DNA from: Streptomyces sp. Edi4 | Lineage (GTDB): Bacteria; Actinomycetota; Actinomycetes; Streptomycetales; Streptomycetaceae | DNA length: 64,000 nt | Direction: 5' to 3' | Assembly (NCBI RefSeq): GCF_040253615.1 | Contig: NZ_JBEJGY010000004.1 | Location: forward strand, 3,410,001-3,474,000 | In this document: positions 16,657 to 24,738 of the stretch, piece after piece | Layout of the letters: the number at the start of each line of letters is the position of its first letter | Position numbering within the stretch: the first letter of the stretch is position 1 | Notes under the pieces: generated by a model | Told to the model about the DNA's origin: nothing | The model's input: the letters and a program-made list of their open reading frames with translations, nothing else | Databases searched by the model: none | Position numbers and translations under genes: made by a program

Positions 16657-17616
16657 TCAGGCCGCCTTGTTCTGGGCGATGTTCTCGGCGTAGTCCTTGG
16701 CGTAGCCGAGCGTGGCGCGGCTGTTGGTGCTCAGCGCGGTGTGGACGTACTTCCTCGCGTCCTCGACGGTGGCGTCGGCGCCCAGGATCCTGGCGATGTT
16801 CGCGGTGTTGAGGGTGACGGTGTGCTGCGAGGAGGCGGCGACGCCGTCGGCGTTCTCGGCGAACGTCCAGTAACCGGTGTGCAGCGTCATCAGCGCAGGC
16901 AGCGTCACCTGCTTGTACGCGATCTTCTCGTGCGGGAAGGCCACGCGGTAGGACTTGGTGGTGTGCACCGAGCCGTCCTTGGCGCGGGTGTCCATCTCCA
17001 GCTCCTGAAGGCCGGGGGAGGGCTCCTCGAAGCGGACGGTGGCCACGTGCGCCAGGCGCTCGGGCCACAGCTGGGCCTCGTTGACGAAGTCGAAGACGTC
17101 CTTGGCCGAGCCGACGATCTGGACGGTGTCCTCGAAGGAGAACGTCAGGTCCTCGGCGGCGTGCGCGGCCTCGACGTTGGTCTTGAGGGCGGCCAGCTCC
17201 GAGCGCGAGTTGCGGTCGACGGCCTCGTCGATCCACTTCAGCGACTCGGGGTCGTCGTCGATGGCCCGGTAGTCGTGCAGCAGCCGCACACGGGAGTCGG
17301 TCTTCGAGACCGGCTCGATGATCCAGGTGCCGCCCATGGAGGCGACCGGCGGCGCCGAGACCTCCTGGCGGAACGTGATCCGCAGCTGCTCGGGGTCCAG
17401 GGTTCGGTGCGAGGTCCAGTTCTTGGCCTCGCCGTTGGCGGTGGCCCAGATGCGGATGCGCTCCTCGGTGGCGGAGCGCTCCACGTGGTCGACGTAAATC
17501 GTCGGCGGGAAGATCCGGGGCCAGTTCTGCACCTCGGCTATCAGCCGGTACACGGCGGCGGCCGGAGCGGAGATCGTGATCTCGTGCTCCACCTCGCGCA
17601 GGCCGGGCTGCGACAT
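16657..17616 (-). CDS. didomain aromatase/cyclase
   Basis: 319 residues containing two START/Bet v 1-like cyclase domains: VEHEITISAPAAAVYRLIAE...WPRIFPPTIYVDHVE in the first and FSFEDTVQIVGSAKDVFDFV...WPERLAHVATVRFEE in the second. Didomain ARO/CYCs of reducing systems close and aromatise the first ring (C7-C12) after C-9 ketoreduction. AAGGAG precedes the ATG at 17616. It corresponds to the urdL/jadD-type gene of angucycline clusters. Confidence 0.9.
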   Translation of the reverse strand: MSQPGLREVEHEITISAPAAAVYRLIAEVQNWPRIFPPTIYVDHVERSATEERIRIWATANGEAKNWTSHRTLDPEQLRITFRQEVSAPPVASMGGTWIIEPVSKTDSRVRLLHDYRAIDDDPESLKWIDEAVDRNSRSELAALKTNVEAAHAAEDLTFSFEDTVQIVGSAKDVFDFVNEAQLWPERLAHVATVRFEEPSPGLQELEMDTRAKDGSVHTTKSYRVAFPHEKIAYKQVTLPALMTLHTGYWTFAENADGVAASSQHTVTLNTANIARILGADATVEDARKYVHTALSTNSRATLGYAKDYAENIAQNKAA

Positions 17617-17663
17617 GCTGGTAACTCCTTGTGTGTGAGGGTGAGTTGAGGGCGGCGGACGGA

Positions 17664-18449
17664 TCAGAAGTTGCCGAGGCCGCCGCAGACGTTGAGGGCC
17701 TGCGCGGTGATCGAGGCGGCCGTGTCCGAGGCCAGGTAGCCGACGAGGCCCGCGACCTCCTCGGGCGTCGAGTAGCGGCCCAGCGGGATCTTCGACTGGA
17801 ACTTCTCGAGGATGGCGTCCTCGGTGGCGTTGTAGGCGGCGGCGTACCCCTGGCGCACCCGCTGGGCCATCGGCGTCTCGACGTACCCCGGGCAGACCGC
17901 GTTGACGGTGACGCCGGTCGGCGCCAGCTCGTTGCCGAGCGCCTTGGTGAAGCCGACGACGCCGTGCTTGGAGGCCGAGTACGGGGCGCCGAGGACGACG
18001 CCCTGCTTGCCTGCGGTGGAGGCGATGTTGATGATCCGGCCGCGGTCCTTGTGGCGCAGGCCGCCGGTGGTCAAAGCCTCGCGGGTCAGCCGGAAGACCG
18101 AGTTGAGGTTGGTGTCGATGACGTCGTGCCACAGCTCGTCGTCGATGTCGGCGGTCACGCCGCCACCCGAGCGGCCGGCGTTGTTGACGAGCACGTCCAC
18201 GGTGCCGAAGCGGTCTACGGCCGCCTGTACGAAGGCTCGGGCGTCGTCGGAGGAACGGACGTCCAGGGTGGTGCCGTCCACCTCAAGGCCCTCGTCCTGG
18301 AGCTGCTTGACGGTCTCGGCGACGTTGTCCGCGTTGCGGGCGCCGATGAACACCTGGTGGTTCTGCGTGGCCAGAAGACGGGCGACGGCCAGGCCGATCC
18401 CGCTGGTGGCGCCGGTGACGAGGGCGACGCGCTTGTCCTGCTGCGACAT
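17664..18449 (-). CDS. C-9 polyketide ketoreductase
   Basis: 261-residue SDR: RVALVTGATSGIGLAVARLL (NADPH fold), NNAGRSGGGVTADIDDELW, and the catalytic Y-S-A-S-K in GAPYSASKHGVVGF. Sequence pattern matches actIII-type ketoreductases of type II polyketide synthases that reduce the C-9 ketone. ATG 18449 is chosen over 18464 because GGAG is correctly placed only for the former. Lies between ACP and aromatase genes, as in urdD/jadE. Confidence 0.92.
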   Translation of the reverse strand: MSQQDKRVALVTGATSGIGLAVARLLATQNHQVFIGARNADNVAETVKQLQDEGLEVDGTTLDVRSSDDARAFVQAAVDRFGTVDVLVNNAGRSGGGVTADIDDELWHDVIDTNLNSVFRLTREALTTGGLRHKDRGRIINIASTAGKQGVVLGAPYSASKHGVVGFTKALGNELAPTGVTVNAVCPGYVETPMAQRVRQGYAAAYNATEDAILEKFQSKIPLGRYSTPEEVAGLVGYLASDTAASITAQALNVCGGLGNF

Positions 18450-18560
18450 GGCTTGCTTCTCCAATGGACAGAGAGAAATAAGGAGGGGGGAAGGGGGCAG
18501 AGAGCCCCCGGCCGCCGGACGGCACGCATCGTCGTGCCGTCCCGGCGCCGGCGGAGCGGT

Positions 18561-18830
18561 TCAGGCGCCGACGAGGTCCCCGAGGTAGGTGTTGATCGCG
18601 GCGACGAGGGTGCGCGGGGTGGGGTTCTCCGCGAAGACGTCGTCGTCGAGGGAGATGCCGTACTCGCGCTCGATACGGCCACCGGTCTCAAGGAGCGCCA
18701 GCGACTCGTAACCCAGCTCCTCGAAGTCCGTGTCGAGGATGTCGCTGTCGAGATCGACGCCCTCTTCGGCGCCGGCGCCCTCCAGCAGGATGCGCTTGAG
18801 GTCGTCGATGGTGAATTCCTGGGCGGACAT
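18561..18830 (-). CDS. type II PKS acyl carrier protein
   Basis: 89 residues, acidic, with the phosphopantetheine attachment segment ELGYESLALLETGGRIERE; Ser in E-S-L is the modified residue, where many relatives have D-S-L. Typical length and position directly after KS-beta. Carries the growing poly-beta-ketone chain. Confidence 0.93.
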   Translation of the reverse strand: MSAQEFTIDDLKRILLEGAGAEEGVDLDSDILDTDFEELGYESLALLETGGRIEREYGISLDDDVFAENPTPRTLVAAINTYLGDLVGA

Positions 18831-18934
18831 GGGGTCTCCTTCGTGAAGTGTTCGCGCCGGGTGCGCGGGTGCGACGGCAAATGGGGGGGGCGCCTCCCGC
18901 GGCTGCGGGCCGGCGTCCTGGCAGGTGCGGTGGC

Positions 18935-20152
18935 TCAGTCGAGCGAGCGCACGACCACGGCGGAGTTGAAGCCGCCGACGCCACGGGCGAGCACCAGCGC
19001 GGTCTGCACCGACGCGGTGCGCGGCTGGCCCGTGACCAGGTCGATGTCGTACTCGGGCGACAGCTCGACGTTGGTGGTCGGGGGGATCAGGCCCTCGCGG
19101 ATGGCGAGGACGGCGGAGACGACGTCGACCGGGGCGGCACCGGAGTACAGGCGGCCGATCATGGTCTTGGGCGCCGTGACCGGGACACCGGACGGCCCGA
19201 ACACCGCGATGATGGCGTCGGCCTCCTCGCGGTCGAGGCTCGGCGTGCCGGCCGCGTCGGCGAAGACCACGTCCACCTCGTCGGCCGAGACACCGGCGTC
19301 GGCGAGCGCGACCTCGATGGCGCGGCGCAGTCCGGGCTCGCGCCCGCTGCCCGGCTTCGGGTCGAAGGTCGAGCCGTAGCCCGCGACCTCGCCGTAGATG
19401 TTCCCTGCCCCGCGCTCACGCGCCGTCCGCTCGTCCTCCAGGATGATCAGGGCGCCGCCCTCACCTGCCACATAGCCGTTGGCGTCCTTGTCGAAGGGCA
19501 GGTAGGCGCGCTCGGGCCGGTCGCTGGTGGACATCCGGCCGCCGGCGATCTGCGCGACCCAGCCCCAGGGGCAGACCGACGCGTCGAAGCCGCCGGAGAA
19601 GATCAGCTTGCTGCCCTTGCGGATCTGGCGACGGGCCTGGGCGATGGCGTCGAGGCCGCCGGCGTGGTCGCTGACGACGACGCCGCTGGGGCCCTTCATG
19701 CCGTTGCGGATGGAGATCTGGCCGCTGTTCACGGCGTAGAACCAGGCGAAGGACTGGTACGCGGAGACGTACTGGCTGCCCTGGCTCCACAGCTTTTGCA
19801 GCTCGTTCTGGCCGAACTCGAAGCCGCCCGAGGTGGACGCGGTCACGACGCCCATGTCGAACTCGGGGATGTCGTCCGGCCTGACCCCCGCGTCCTCGAA
19901 GGCGCAGTCGGCGGCGACCAGGGCGAGCCGGGTCATCCGGTCGGTCTGGGGCAGCAGCCTGCTGGGCAGGTGCTCGGAGGCCTCGAAGCCGCGTATCTCA
20001 CCCGCAAGTTGGGACGGGTAGGACGAGGCGTCGAACCGCGTGATCCGGTCGATCGCGTTCTTGCCGACCCGGGTCGCGGCCCAGAAGTCGTCCACGCCGA
20101 GCCCGTTGGGGGTGGCCACGCCGATGCCGGTGATCACTGCCTTGGCGCTCAT
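18935..20152 (-). CDS. KS-beta / chain length factor
   Basis: 405 residues, ketosynthase fold: VITGIGVATPNGLGVDDFW at the start and GGFNSAVVVRSLD at the end. The active-site Cys of KS-alpha is replaced: the aligned stretch reads VVVSDHAGGLDA, so His stands where KS-alpha has Cys and where many chain length factors have Gln. Heterodimer with KS-alpha sets chain length, expected decaketide in angucyclines. The start codon overlaps the KS-alpha stop (ATGA), giving the equimolar coupling usual for these pairs. Confidence 0.93.
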   Translation of the reverse strand: MSAKAVITGIGVATPNGLGVDDFWAATRVGKNAIDRITRFDASSYPSQLAGEIRGFEASEHLPSRLLPQTDRMTRLALVAADCAFEDAGVRPDDIPEFDMGVVTASTSGGFEFGQNELQKLWSQGSQYVSAYQSFAWFYAVNSGQISIRNGMKGPSGVVVSDHAGGLDAIAQARRQIRKGSKLIFSGGFDASVCPWGWVAQIAGGRMSTSDRPERAYLPFDKDANGYVAGEGGALIILEDERTARERGAGNIYGEVAGYGSTFDPKPGSGREPGLRRAIEVALADAGVSADEVDVVFADAAGTPSLDREEADAIIAVFGPSGVPVTAPKTMIGRLYSGAAPVDVVSAVLAIREGLIPPTTNVELSPEYDIDLVTGQPRTASVQTALVLARGVGGFNSAVVVRSLD

Positions 20153-21417
20153 GCCGCGCTCCTTTCCGGGCGGGCCAGCACCATCGCGCTCTGGAAACCG
20201 CCGAATCCGCTGCCGACTGTCAAGACCGCGTCCGTACGGTGCTCCCGCGCGGTCAGCGGCACATAGTCCAGGTCGCACACCGGGTCGGGGGTGTGCAGGT
20301 TCGCGGTGGGCGGTACCACGTTGTTCTCCATCGCGAGGATCGACGCGGCGATCTCGATGGAGCCGATGGCGCCCAGCGAGTGCCCCACCATCGACTTGAT
20401 GGAGCTGACGGGAGTGCGGTACGCGTGCTCGCCGAGGCTCAGCTTGAACGCGGCCGTCTCGTGGCGGTCGTTCTGTTTGGTGCCGGAGCCGTGCGCGTTG
20501 ATGTAGTCGATCTGCTCGGGGTTCATCCGCGCCTCGGCCAGGGCGACGTTGATCGCCTCCGACATCTCGCGGCCGTCCGGACGCAGACCCGTCATGTGGA
20601 AGGCGTTGCAGCGCGAGGCGTAGCCGGCGATCTCGGCGTAGATGTGCGCGCCGCGCTTCTTGGCGCTCTCGTACTCCTCCAGGACGAAGGCGGCGCTGCC
20701 CTCGCCGAGGACGAAGCCGTTGCGGGTGCCGTCGAAGGGGCGGGAGGCGTGCTCGGGGTCGTCGTTGCGCGGCGTGGTCGCCTTGATCGCGTCGAAGCAC
20801 GCCATGGTGATCGGCGAGATCGGGGCGTCGGTGGCGCCGGTGATCATGATGTCGGCGGTGCCCTCGCGGATCAGCTCGACGGCGTGGCCGACCGAGTCGA
20901 TTCCGGAGGTGCAGCCGGTGGAGACGACGGTGGCCGGGCCCTCGGCCCCGACCGCCCAGGCCACCTCCGCCGAGAACGAGCTCGGCACGAAGTAGTTGTA
21001 CAGGTGCGGCACCGCGTAGGTGTGGTCGACCTCGTTCAGCTTGCCGTCGTTGCTGACCACGCGGTACTCGTCGTCGAGACCGGTGGTGGCGCCGACCGCG
21101 GAGCCGATGGTGACCCCGGTGCGGTGCGGGTCGAACCCGGCGAGGTCGAGACCGGAGTCGGCCAGCGCCTCGCGGGCGGTGACCACGCCGAACTGCGCGG
21201 CGCGGTCCATGCGGCGGATCTCCTGCGGGCTCAGCCCGTGCAGCTCCGGGTCGAAGTCGGCCTCGGCCGCGACCTGGGAACGGAAGGAGGACGGGTCGAA
21301 GAAGGTGATCCCCCGGGTCGCCGTGCGTCCTTCGCTCAGCAGACTCCAGAAGTTCTTGGCGCCGATCCCGCCCGGCGCCAGCACTCCCACCCCAGTGATT
21401 ACTACTCGGCGGCCCAC
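20149..21417 (-). CDS. KS-alpha (ketosynthase) of the minimal PKS
   Basis: 422 residues. The nucleophile is seen in VVSTGCTSGIDSVGHA, with the catalytic His regions INAHGSGTKQND and SMVGHSLGAIGS. Catalyses decarboxylative condensation of malonyl units. A TTG at 21423 also opens the frame, but GTG 21417 (VGRRVVITGVGV) is preferred because AGGAGG lies 9 bases upstream. First gene of the KS-alpha/KS-beta/ACP trio, directly after the JadI-type cyclase gene. Confidence 0.95.
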   Translation of the reverse strand: MGRRVVITGVGVLAPGGIGAKNFWSLLSEGRTATRGITFFDPSSFRSQVAAEADFDPELHGLSPQEIRRMDRAAQFGVVTAREALADSGLDLAGFDPHRTGVTIGSAVGATTGLDDEYRVVSNDGKLNEVDHTYAVPHLYNYFVPSSFSAEVAWAVGAEGPATVVSTGCTSGIDSVGHAVELIREGTADIMITGATDAPISPITMACFDAIKATTPRNDDPEHASRPFDGTRNGFVLGEGSAAFVLEEYESAKKRGAHIYAEIAGYASRCNAFHMTGLRPDGREMSEAINVALAEARMNPEQIDYINAHGSGTKQNDRHETAAFKLSLGEHAYRTPVSSIKSMVGHSLGAIGSIEIAASILAMENNVVPPTANLHTPDPVCDLDYVPLTAREHRTDAVLTVGSGFGGFQSAMVLARPERSAA

Positions 21418-21466
21418 GAGCAAAGGCCTCCTCTCGTGTCAGTGGTCATGTCGGTGGCGGACGGCA

Positions 21467-21796
21467 TCACCGCGAGGCCGTCCAGTCGTAGAAGCGGGTG
21501 GCCATGGCGTCGGCCGGCGAGCGCCAGGTGGCCGGGTCGTAGGCCTCGATGAACGGCTTGAGGTCCTGGCTGATCCCCACGAACCGGGGGTCCGTCTTGG
21601 CCTCCTCGATCAGCTCTCCGCCGTTGTCGCCGTCGAAGTCCTGGAGGTGGAAGTACAGGCCGTTGTACGAGAACAGCTGACGGCGCCGGGTGCCCATGCG
21701 GTGCGGCATCTCCGTCTGGTCGAACTCGCCGAAGAGCTTGGCGACCTGGGCACTGGACTCGACGTCCATGCGGGCCACGATCAGGGTGCTGTGCAA
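21467..21796 (-). CDS. angucycline cyclase, JadI/UrdF type
   Basis: 109 residues, dimeric alpha/beta-barrel polyketide cyclase. The segments MPHRMGTRRRQLFSYNGLYF, FHLQDFDGDNGGELI and DPATWRSPADAMATRFYDW are near-identical in my memory to the JadI/LanF/UrdF/PgaF cyclases that close the angular fourth ring. This is the best single marker that the product is an angucycline. The start is TTG at 21796, giving (M)HSTLIVARM, with AGGA 7 bases upstream. Confidence 0.93.
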   Translation of the reverse strand: MHSTLIVARMDVESSAQVAKLFGEFDQTEMPHRMGTRRRQLFSYNGLYFHLQDFDGDNGGELIEEAKTDPRFVGISQDLKPFIEAYDPATWRSPADAMATRFYDWTASR

Positions 21797-21828
21797 TGTC
21801 TTTCCTCTTCCGTGGGTGTGGGGCGCTG

Positions 21829-22482
21829 TCAGGCGGCGGGGGCGAAGAGGCGGACGAAGTCCGCCACGCCCGCCGCGATCAGTTCGTCGATCTCGAAGTC
21901 CGCAAGCGGCAGGGCGCCGTGGAACGAGCGCTGGACGACGCTGCCCGCGACCAGCTGCGTGAACCGGCCGGCGGCGTGGTCCGCGTCGGGGATGTCAAGC
22001 AGCCCCGCGTCGGCGAGCCGCCGCAGCCGTCGGGCCAGCTCGCGCTGCGCCTGGCGCGGGCCGGCGGTCTGCCACATCTCCAGCACGCCGGCCGGCAGGC
22101 GGGTGGCCTCCGCGCCGAGGTGGCGGACGATGGCGAAGTGCTCGGGGAAATCGGCGAGCGGGGTCAGCCAGGCCCGGCCCAGGGCGGTGAGGTCCGCCAC
22201 CAGGTCGGTGACATCGGCGAGATGGTCCTCCGCGATGACGGTCCCCGCGGCGGCGACCGACGCGGCGCTCTCGAGCAGGACGGACAGGAGCAGCTGCTCC
22301 TTGTCCTTGAAGTAGTGGGTGACGGTGGCCGGTTCGAGTCCGGCCTCCTGGGCGATGTCCTCGATGGTGGTGTGGTTCCAGCCCTCGCGGGCGAAGACGG
22401 CGCGGGCCGCCCGCACGACGTCCCTGCGCTCCTCCGCCGGCCCTGCCTGGGGCGGCGCGATGGTTGCCTGCGGCGTAGCCAT
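21829..22482 (-). CDS. TetR-family regulator inside the biosynthetic operon
   Basis: 217 residues. The N-terminal HTH reads ARAVFAREGWNHTTIEDIAQ followed by AGLEPATVTHYFKDKEQLLL, the classical TetR DNA-binding domain; the C-terminus is a typical helical ligand domain. GGAGGAA precedes the ATG. It is embedded between the oxygenase and cyclase genes and co-oriented with them, so it would be co-transcribed, a layout suggesting feedback control by an intermediate or the product, perhaps of an exporter gene. It does not resemble butyrolactone receptors. Confidence 0.85.
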   Translation of the reverse strand: MATPQATIAPPQAGPAEERRDVVRAARAVFAREGWNHTTIEDIAQEAGLEPATVTHYFKDKEQLLLSVLLESAASVAAAGTVIAEDHLADVTDLVADLTALGRAWLTPLADFPEHFAIVRHLGAEATRLPAGVLEMWQTAGPRQAQRELARRLRRLADAGLLDIPDADHAAGRFTQLVAGSVVQRSFHGALPLADFEIDELIAAGVADFVRLFAPAA

Positions 22483-22527
22483 GGTGTGTTCCTCCGTTGA
22501 CGTGCTGGTCGGACGGTGTCGGGCCGG

Positions 22528-24003
22528 TCAGTCGGCCAGGGGCCGGCCGAACCAGCGCTCCAGGGCCATCGGCAGGTCGTGGTTGCTGCCGGGCGCCGCC
22601 CAGGCGATGTATCCGTCGGGGCGGATCAGCACGGCGGTGGTGCCCGCGAGGCCGCTCGCATGGGAGAGCGGGCCGGTGCTCGCGGTGACGATGTCGACCC
22701 GGTCGGACCAGCCGGCGGCCCGGGCCCGCAGCCTCGGGTTGTCGTCGAGGTCGAGCAGTACGCCCCGGGCGGCGTGCAGCAGTTCCGTGCTGGACGTGGT
22801 GCGCCTGGCCGTGGTCAGTTCCAGGTGCGGCATGCGCTTGCCGAGCAGCGGGTGGCTGCCGGATCCGACGTCGTAGGTGATTTCCAGGCCGCTGACCATG
22901 GCCGTCAGGTGCTTGGCGACGTCGTCGTACTTGATGAGCTCGCTCAGTACGTCCCGCAGCGGCTGGACCTCGGGGCCGCTGAGGAAGAGCAGGCCCTGCG
23001 CCTGGGTGTTCATCAAAAGCCGCTCGCCGACCTTGTGCCGCTCGCTGTGGTAGGTGTCGAGCAGGGTCTCCGGGGCGGTGCCCTTGACGACGGCCGCGAG
23101 CTTCCAGGCCAGGTTGACGGCGTCCTGGATGCTGGTGTTCATGCCCTGGCCGCCGGCCGGCAGGTGGATGTGCGCGGCGTCGCCGGCCAGGATGACGCGG
23201 CCGCGCCGGTACTCGGTGACCTGACGCGTGGCGTTGCCGAAGGCGCTGACCCAGACGGGCTCCGCCGCCGAGATGTCCTCCCCGGTCAGACGCTTCCAGG
23301 CGTCGGCGACCTCGTGCCAGGACGGCGGGACCTCACGGCGCTGCGGCGGGGTGCCGCGTTCGCAGACGATGATGCGGGTGGTGCCGCCGGGCAGCGGGCC
23401 CACCATGACCATGCCGCCGGGCAGCGTCTCGCCGATCATGCGCGTCTTGAGCTCGACGCCCTTGATGTCGGCGAGGAACATCTCCATCGTCGCGGGGGTG
23501 CCGGGGAAGTCGAAGCCCGCCGCCTTGCGGACCAGGCTGCGGCCGCCGTCACAGCCCACCAAGTAGGGGGCGCGCAGGGTGTGTTCACCCTTGGGGCCGC
23601 GCACCTTCACCGTGACGCCTTCGCCCTTGTCGGTGATGGACAGGACTTCGTGGCCGCGCCGGATGTCCGCGCCCAGGCTGGTGGCCCACTCCTCCAGATG
23701 CGTCTCGGTGGCCGACTGCGGAACGGACTTCGCGGCCTGCCGGGCGCCCTCCAGGATGGAGAAGTCGATCGGCAGCCCCCCGAAGTGCCCCAGGTCGCTC
23801 GTCTCGACGTCCCCGAAGCGCGGCAGGATGCCCCGCTGGTCGAAGATCTCCATCGTGCGGGCGGTGAAGCCGAGCCCCCGGGACTCCCCGGTGCGCTTCT
23901 CCAGGCGCTCCAGGACGACGACTTCGACCCCCGCGAGCCGCAGTTCGCCCGCCAGCATCATTCCGGCGGGGCCCGCGCCCACGACAATCACCGAAGCGTC
24001 CAT
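22528..24003 (-). CDS. FAD monooxygenase, PgaE/UrdE/JadH type
   Basis: 491 residues, PHBH-type aromatic hydroxylase: VIVVGAGPAGMMLAGELRLA, VGCDGGRSLVRKAAGFDFP and VILAGDAAHIHLPAGGQGMN carry the three flavin/NADPH motifs, with the C-terminal thioredoxin-like domain ending WAAPGSNHDLPMALERWFG. It parallels PgaE/UrdE, the angucycline C-12 hydroxylases, in sequence pattern and in standing first in the E-F-A-B-C-D-L-M gene order. ATG 24003 has AAGGAG six bases upstream; 24021 lacks one. Confidence 0.9.
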   Translation of the reverse strand: MDASVIVVGAGPAGMMLAGELRLAGVEVVVLERLEKRTGESRGLGFTARTMEIFDQRGILPRFGDVETSDLGHFGGLPIDFSILEGARQAAKSVPQSATETHLEEWATSLGADIRRGHEVLSITDKGEGVTVKVRGPKGEHTLRAPYLVGCDGGRSLVRKAAGFDFPGTPATMEMFLADIKGVELKTRMIGETLPGGMVMVGPLPGGTTRIIVCERGTPPQRREVPPSWHEVADAWKRLTGEDISAAEPVWVSAFGNATRQVTEYRRGRVILAGDAAHIHLPAGGQGMNTSIQDAVNLAWKLAAVVKGTAPETLLDTYHSERHKVGERLLMNTQAQGLLFLSGPEVQPLRDVLSELIKYDDVAKHLTAMVSGLEITYDVGSGSHPLLGKRMPHLELTTARRTTSSTELLHAARGVLLDLDDNPRLRARAAGWSDRVDIVTASTGPLSHASGLAGTTAVLIRPDGYIAWAAPGSNHDLPMALERWFGRPLAD

Positions 24004-24738
24004 GTACCTCTCCTTGGCCATCTAGGGATTCCTGCAAGGGCGCCGCGACGAAAACGCGTCACGCACCTGGGGAGTACACGCGGTCCAACACACAACCGCG
24101 GAAGCTAGGAATGAGCTTCTTCGCCCGGCAAAGGGAGTTCAAGGGGCGCCCGTTCAAGACGGTGCGGTGTTTCTTCACGCATTGGTGGTGCGCCCACAGA
24201 TACGTCCGGGGAACGTCATGAGAAGTACAGAACTCCCGGCCCCCACCCCAGAACCCGGGCCGAGCCCGCGCCCCGCTCCCTGACCCTGCCCCGGAGCGGG
24301 AGGAAAACACCCTGCGTCAAGGATGTGTGCGCCGAGTAAATCGCGGGCCGGATTTCTGCCGCCCTTTCGGGAAACAGTCTTTCTTCCGCCCCTCGCGATT
24401 TCCCGCACAATTCCAGGCGCCGGCGCGGATTGTTCGGGGAGTTCCCCACCGTTCGCGTTCGCGTTGGCGTTGGCGTTGGCCTCGGCGTTGTTGTTCTGGG
24501 CCGGCCCTGCGTGAATCGGCGCATGCTCATGGGGGTTACGGTGTTGTACGCCAATTCGTACGGCCGCCAGAAGTCACCGTCTGCGAAGCCCCAGGGCGTC
24601 TGCGGGTCGTGCGTGGCTGGTCGCGCAGTTCCCCGCGCCCCTGACGGGGCTGGTGCCGGCCCGGACCGGCGGCCTCGGTCCATGGGGTGGGGTGGAGCCC
24701 CGGGCCGGCGGGTGGGCCGGGGCTCCGTTAAGGGGGGG
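24004..24738. other. 735-bp intergenic region ahead of the core operon
   Basis: No convincing gene. The part next to the oxygenase (24010-24240) is relatively AT-richer and is the likely promoter of the core operon; it includes a direct repeat GTTCAAG at 24137 and 24152. Around 24455-24480 there is a short run of GTTGGC/GTTCGC hexamers. The end near 24615-24660 contains a partial copy, in reverse orientation, of the intergenic repeat family found elsewhere in the window (GCGCAGTTCCCCGCGCCCC). Confidence 0.6.
24137..24158. promoter_or_regulatory. candidate direct-repeat operator of the core operon
   Basis: GTTCAAG occurs twice with a 15-base period, about 135-155 bases upstream of the oxygenase start. 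Direct repeats of this kind suit OmpR-type winged-helix regulators such as the JadR1-like protein encoded at 27.4-28.2 kb. Binding is a guess from form and place only. Confidence 0.3.

Noticed and set aside
16657..18132. A 491-residue frame joining part of the ketoreductase region to the aromatase
   Set aside because: The first 170 codons are an out-of-frame shadow of the ketoreductase; the real aromatase start at 17616 has an AAGGAG site.
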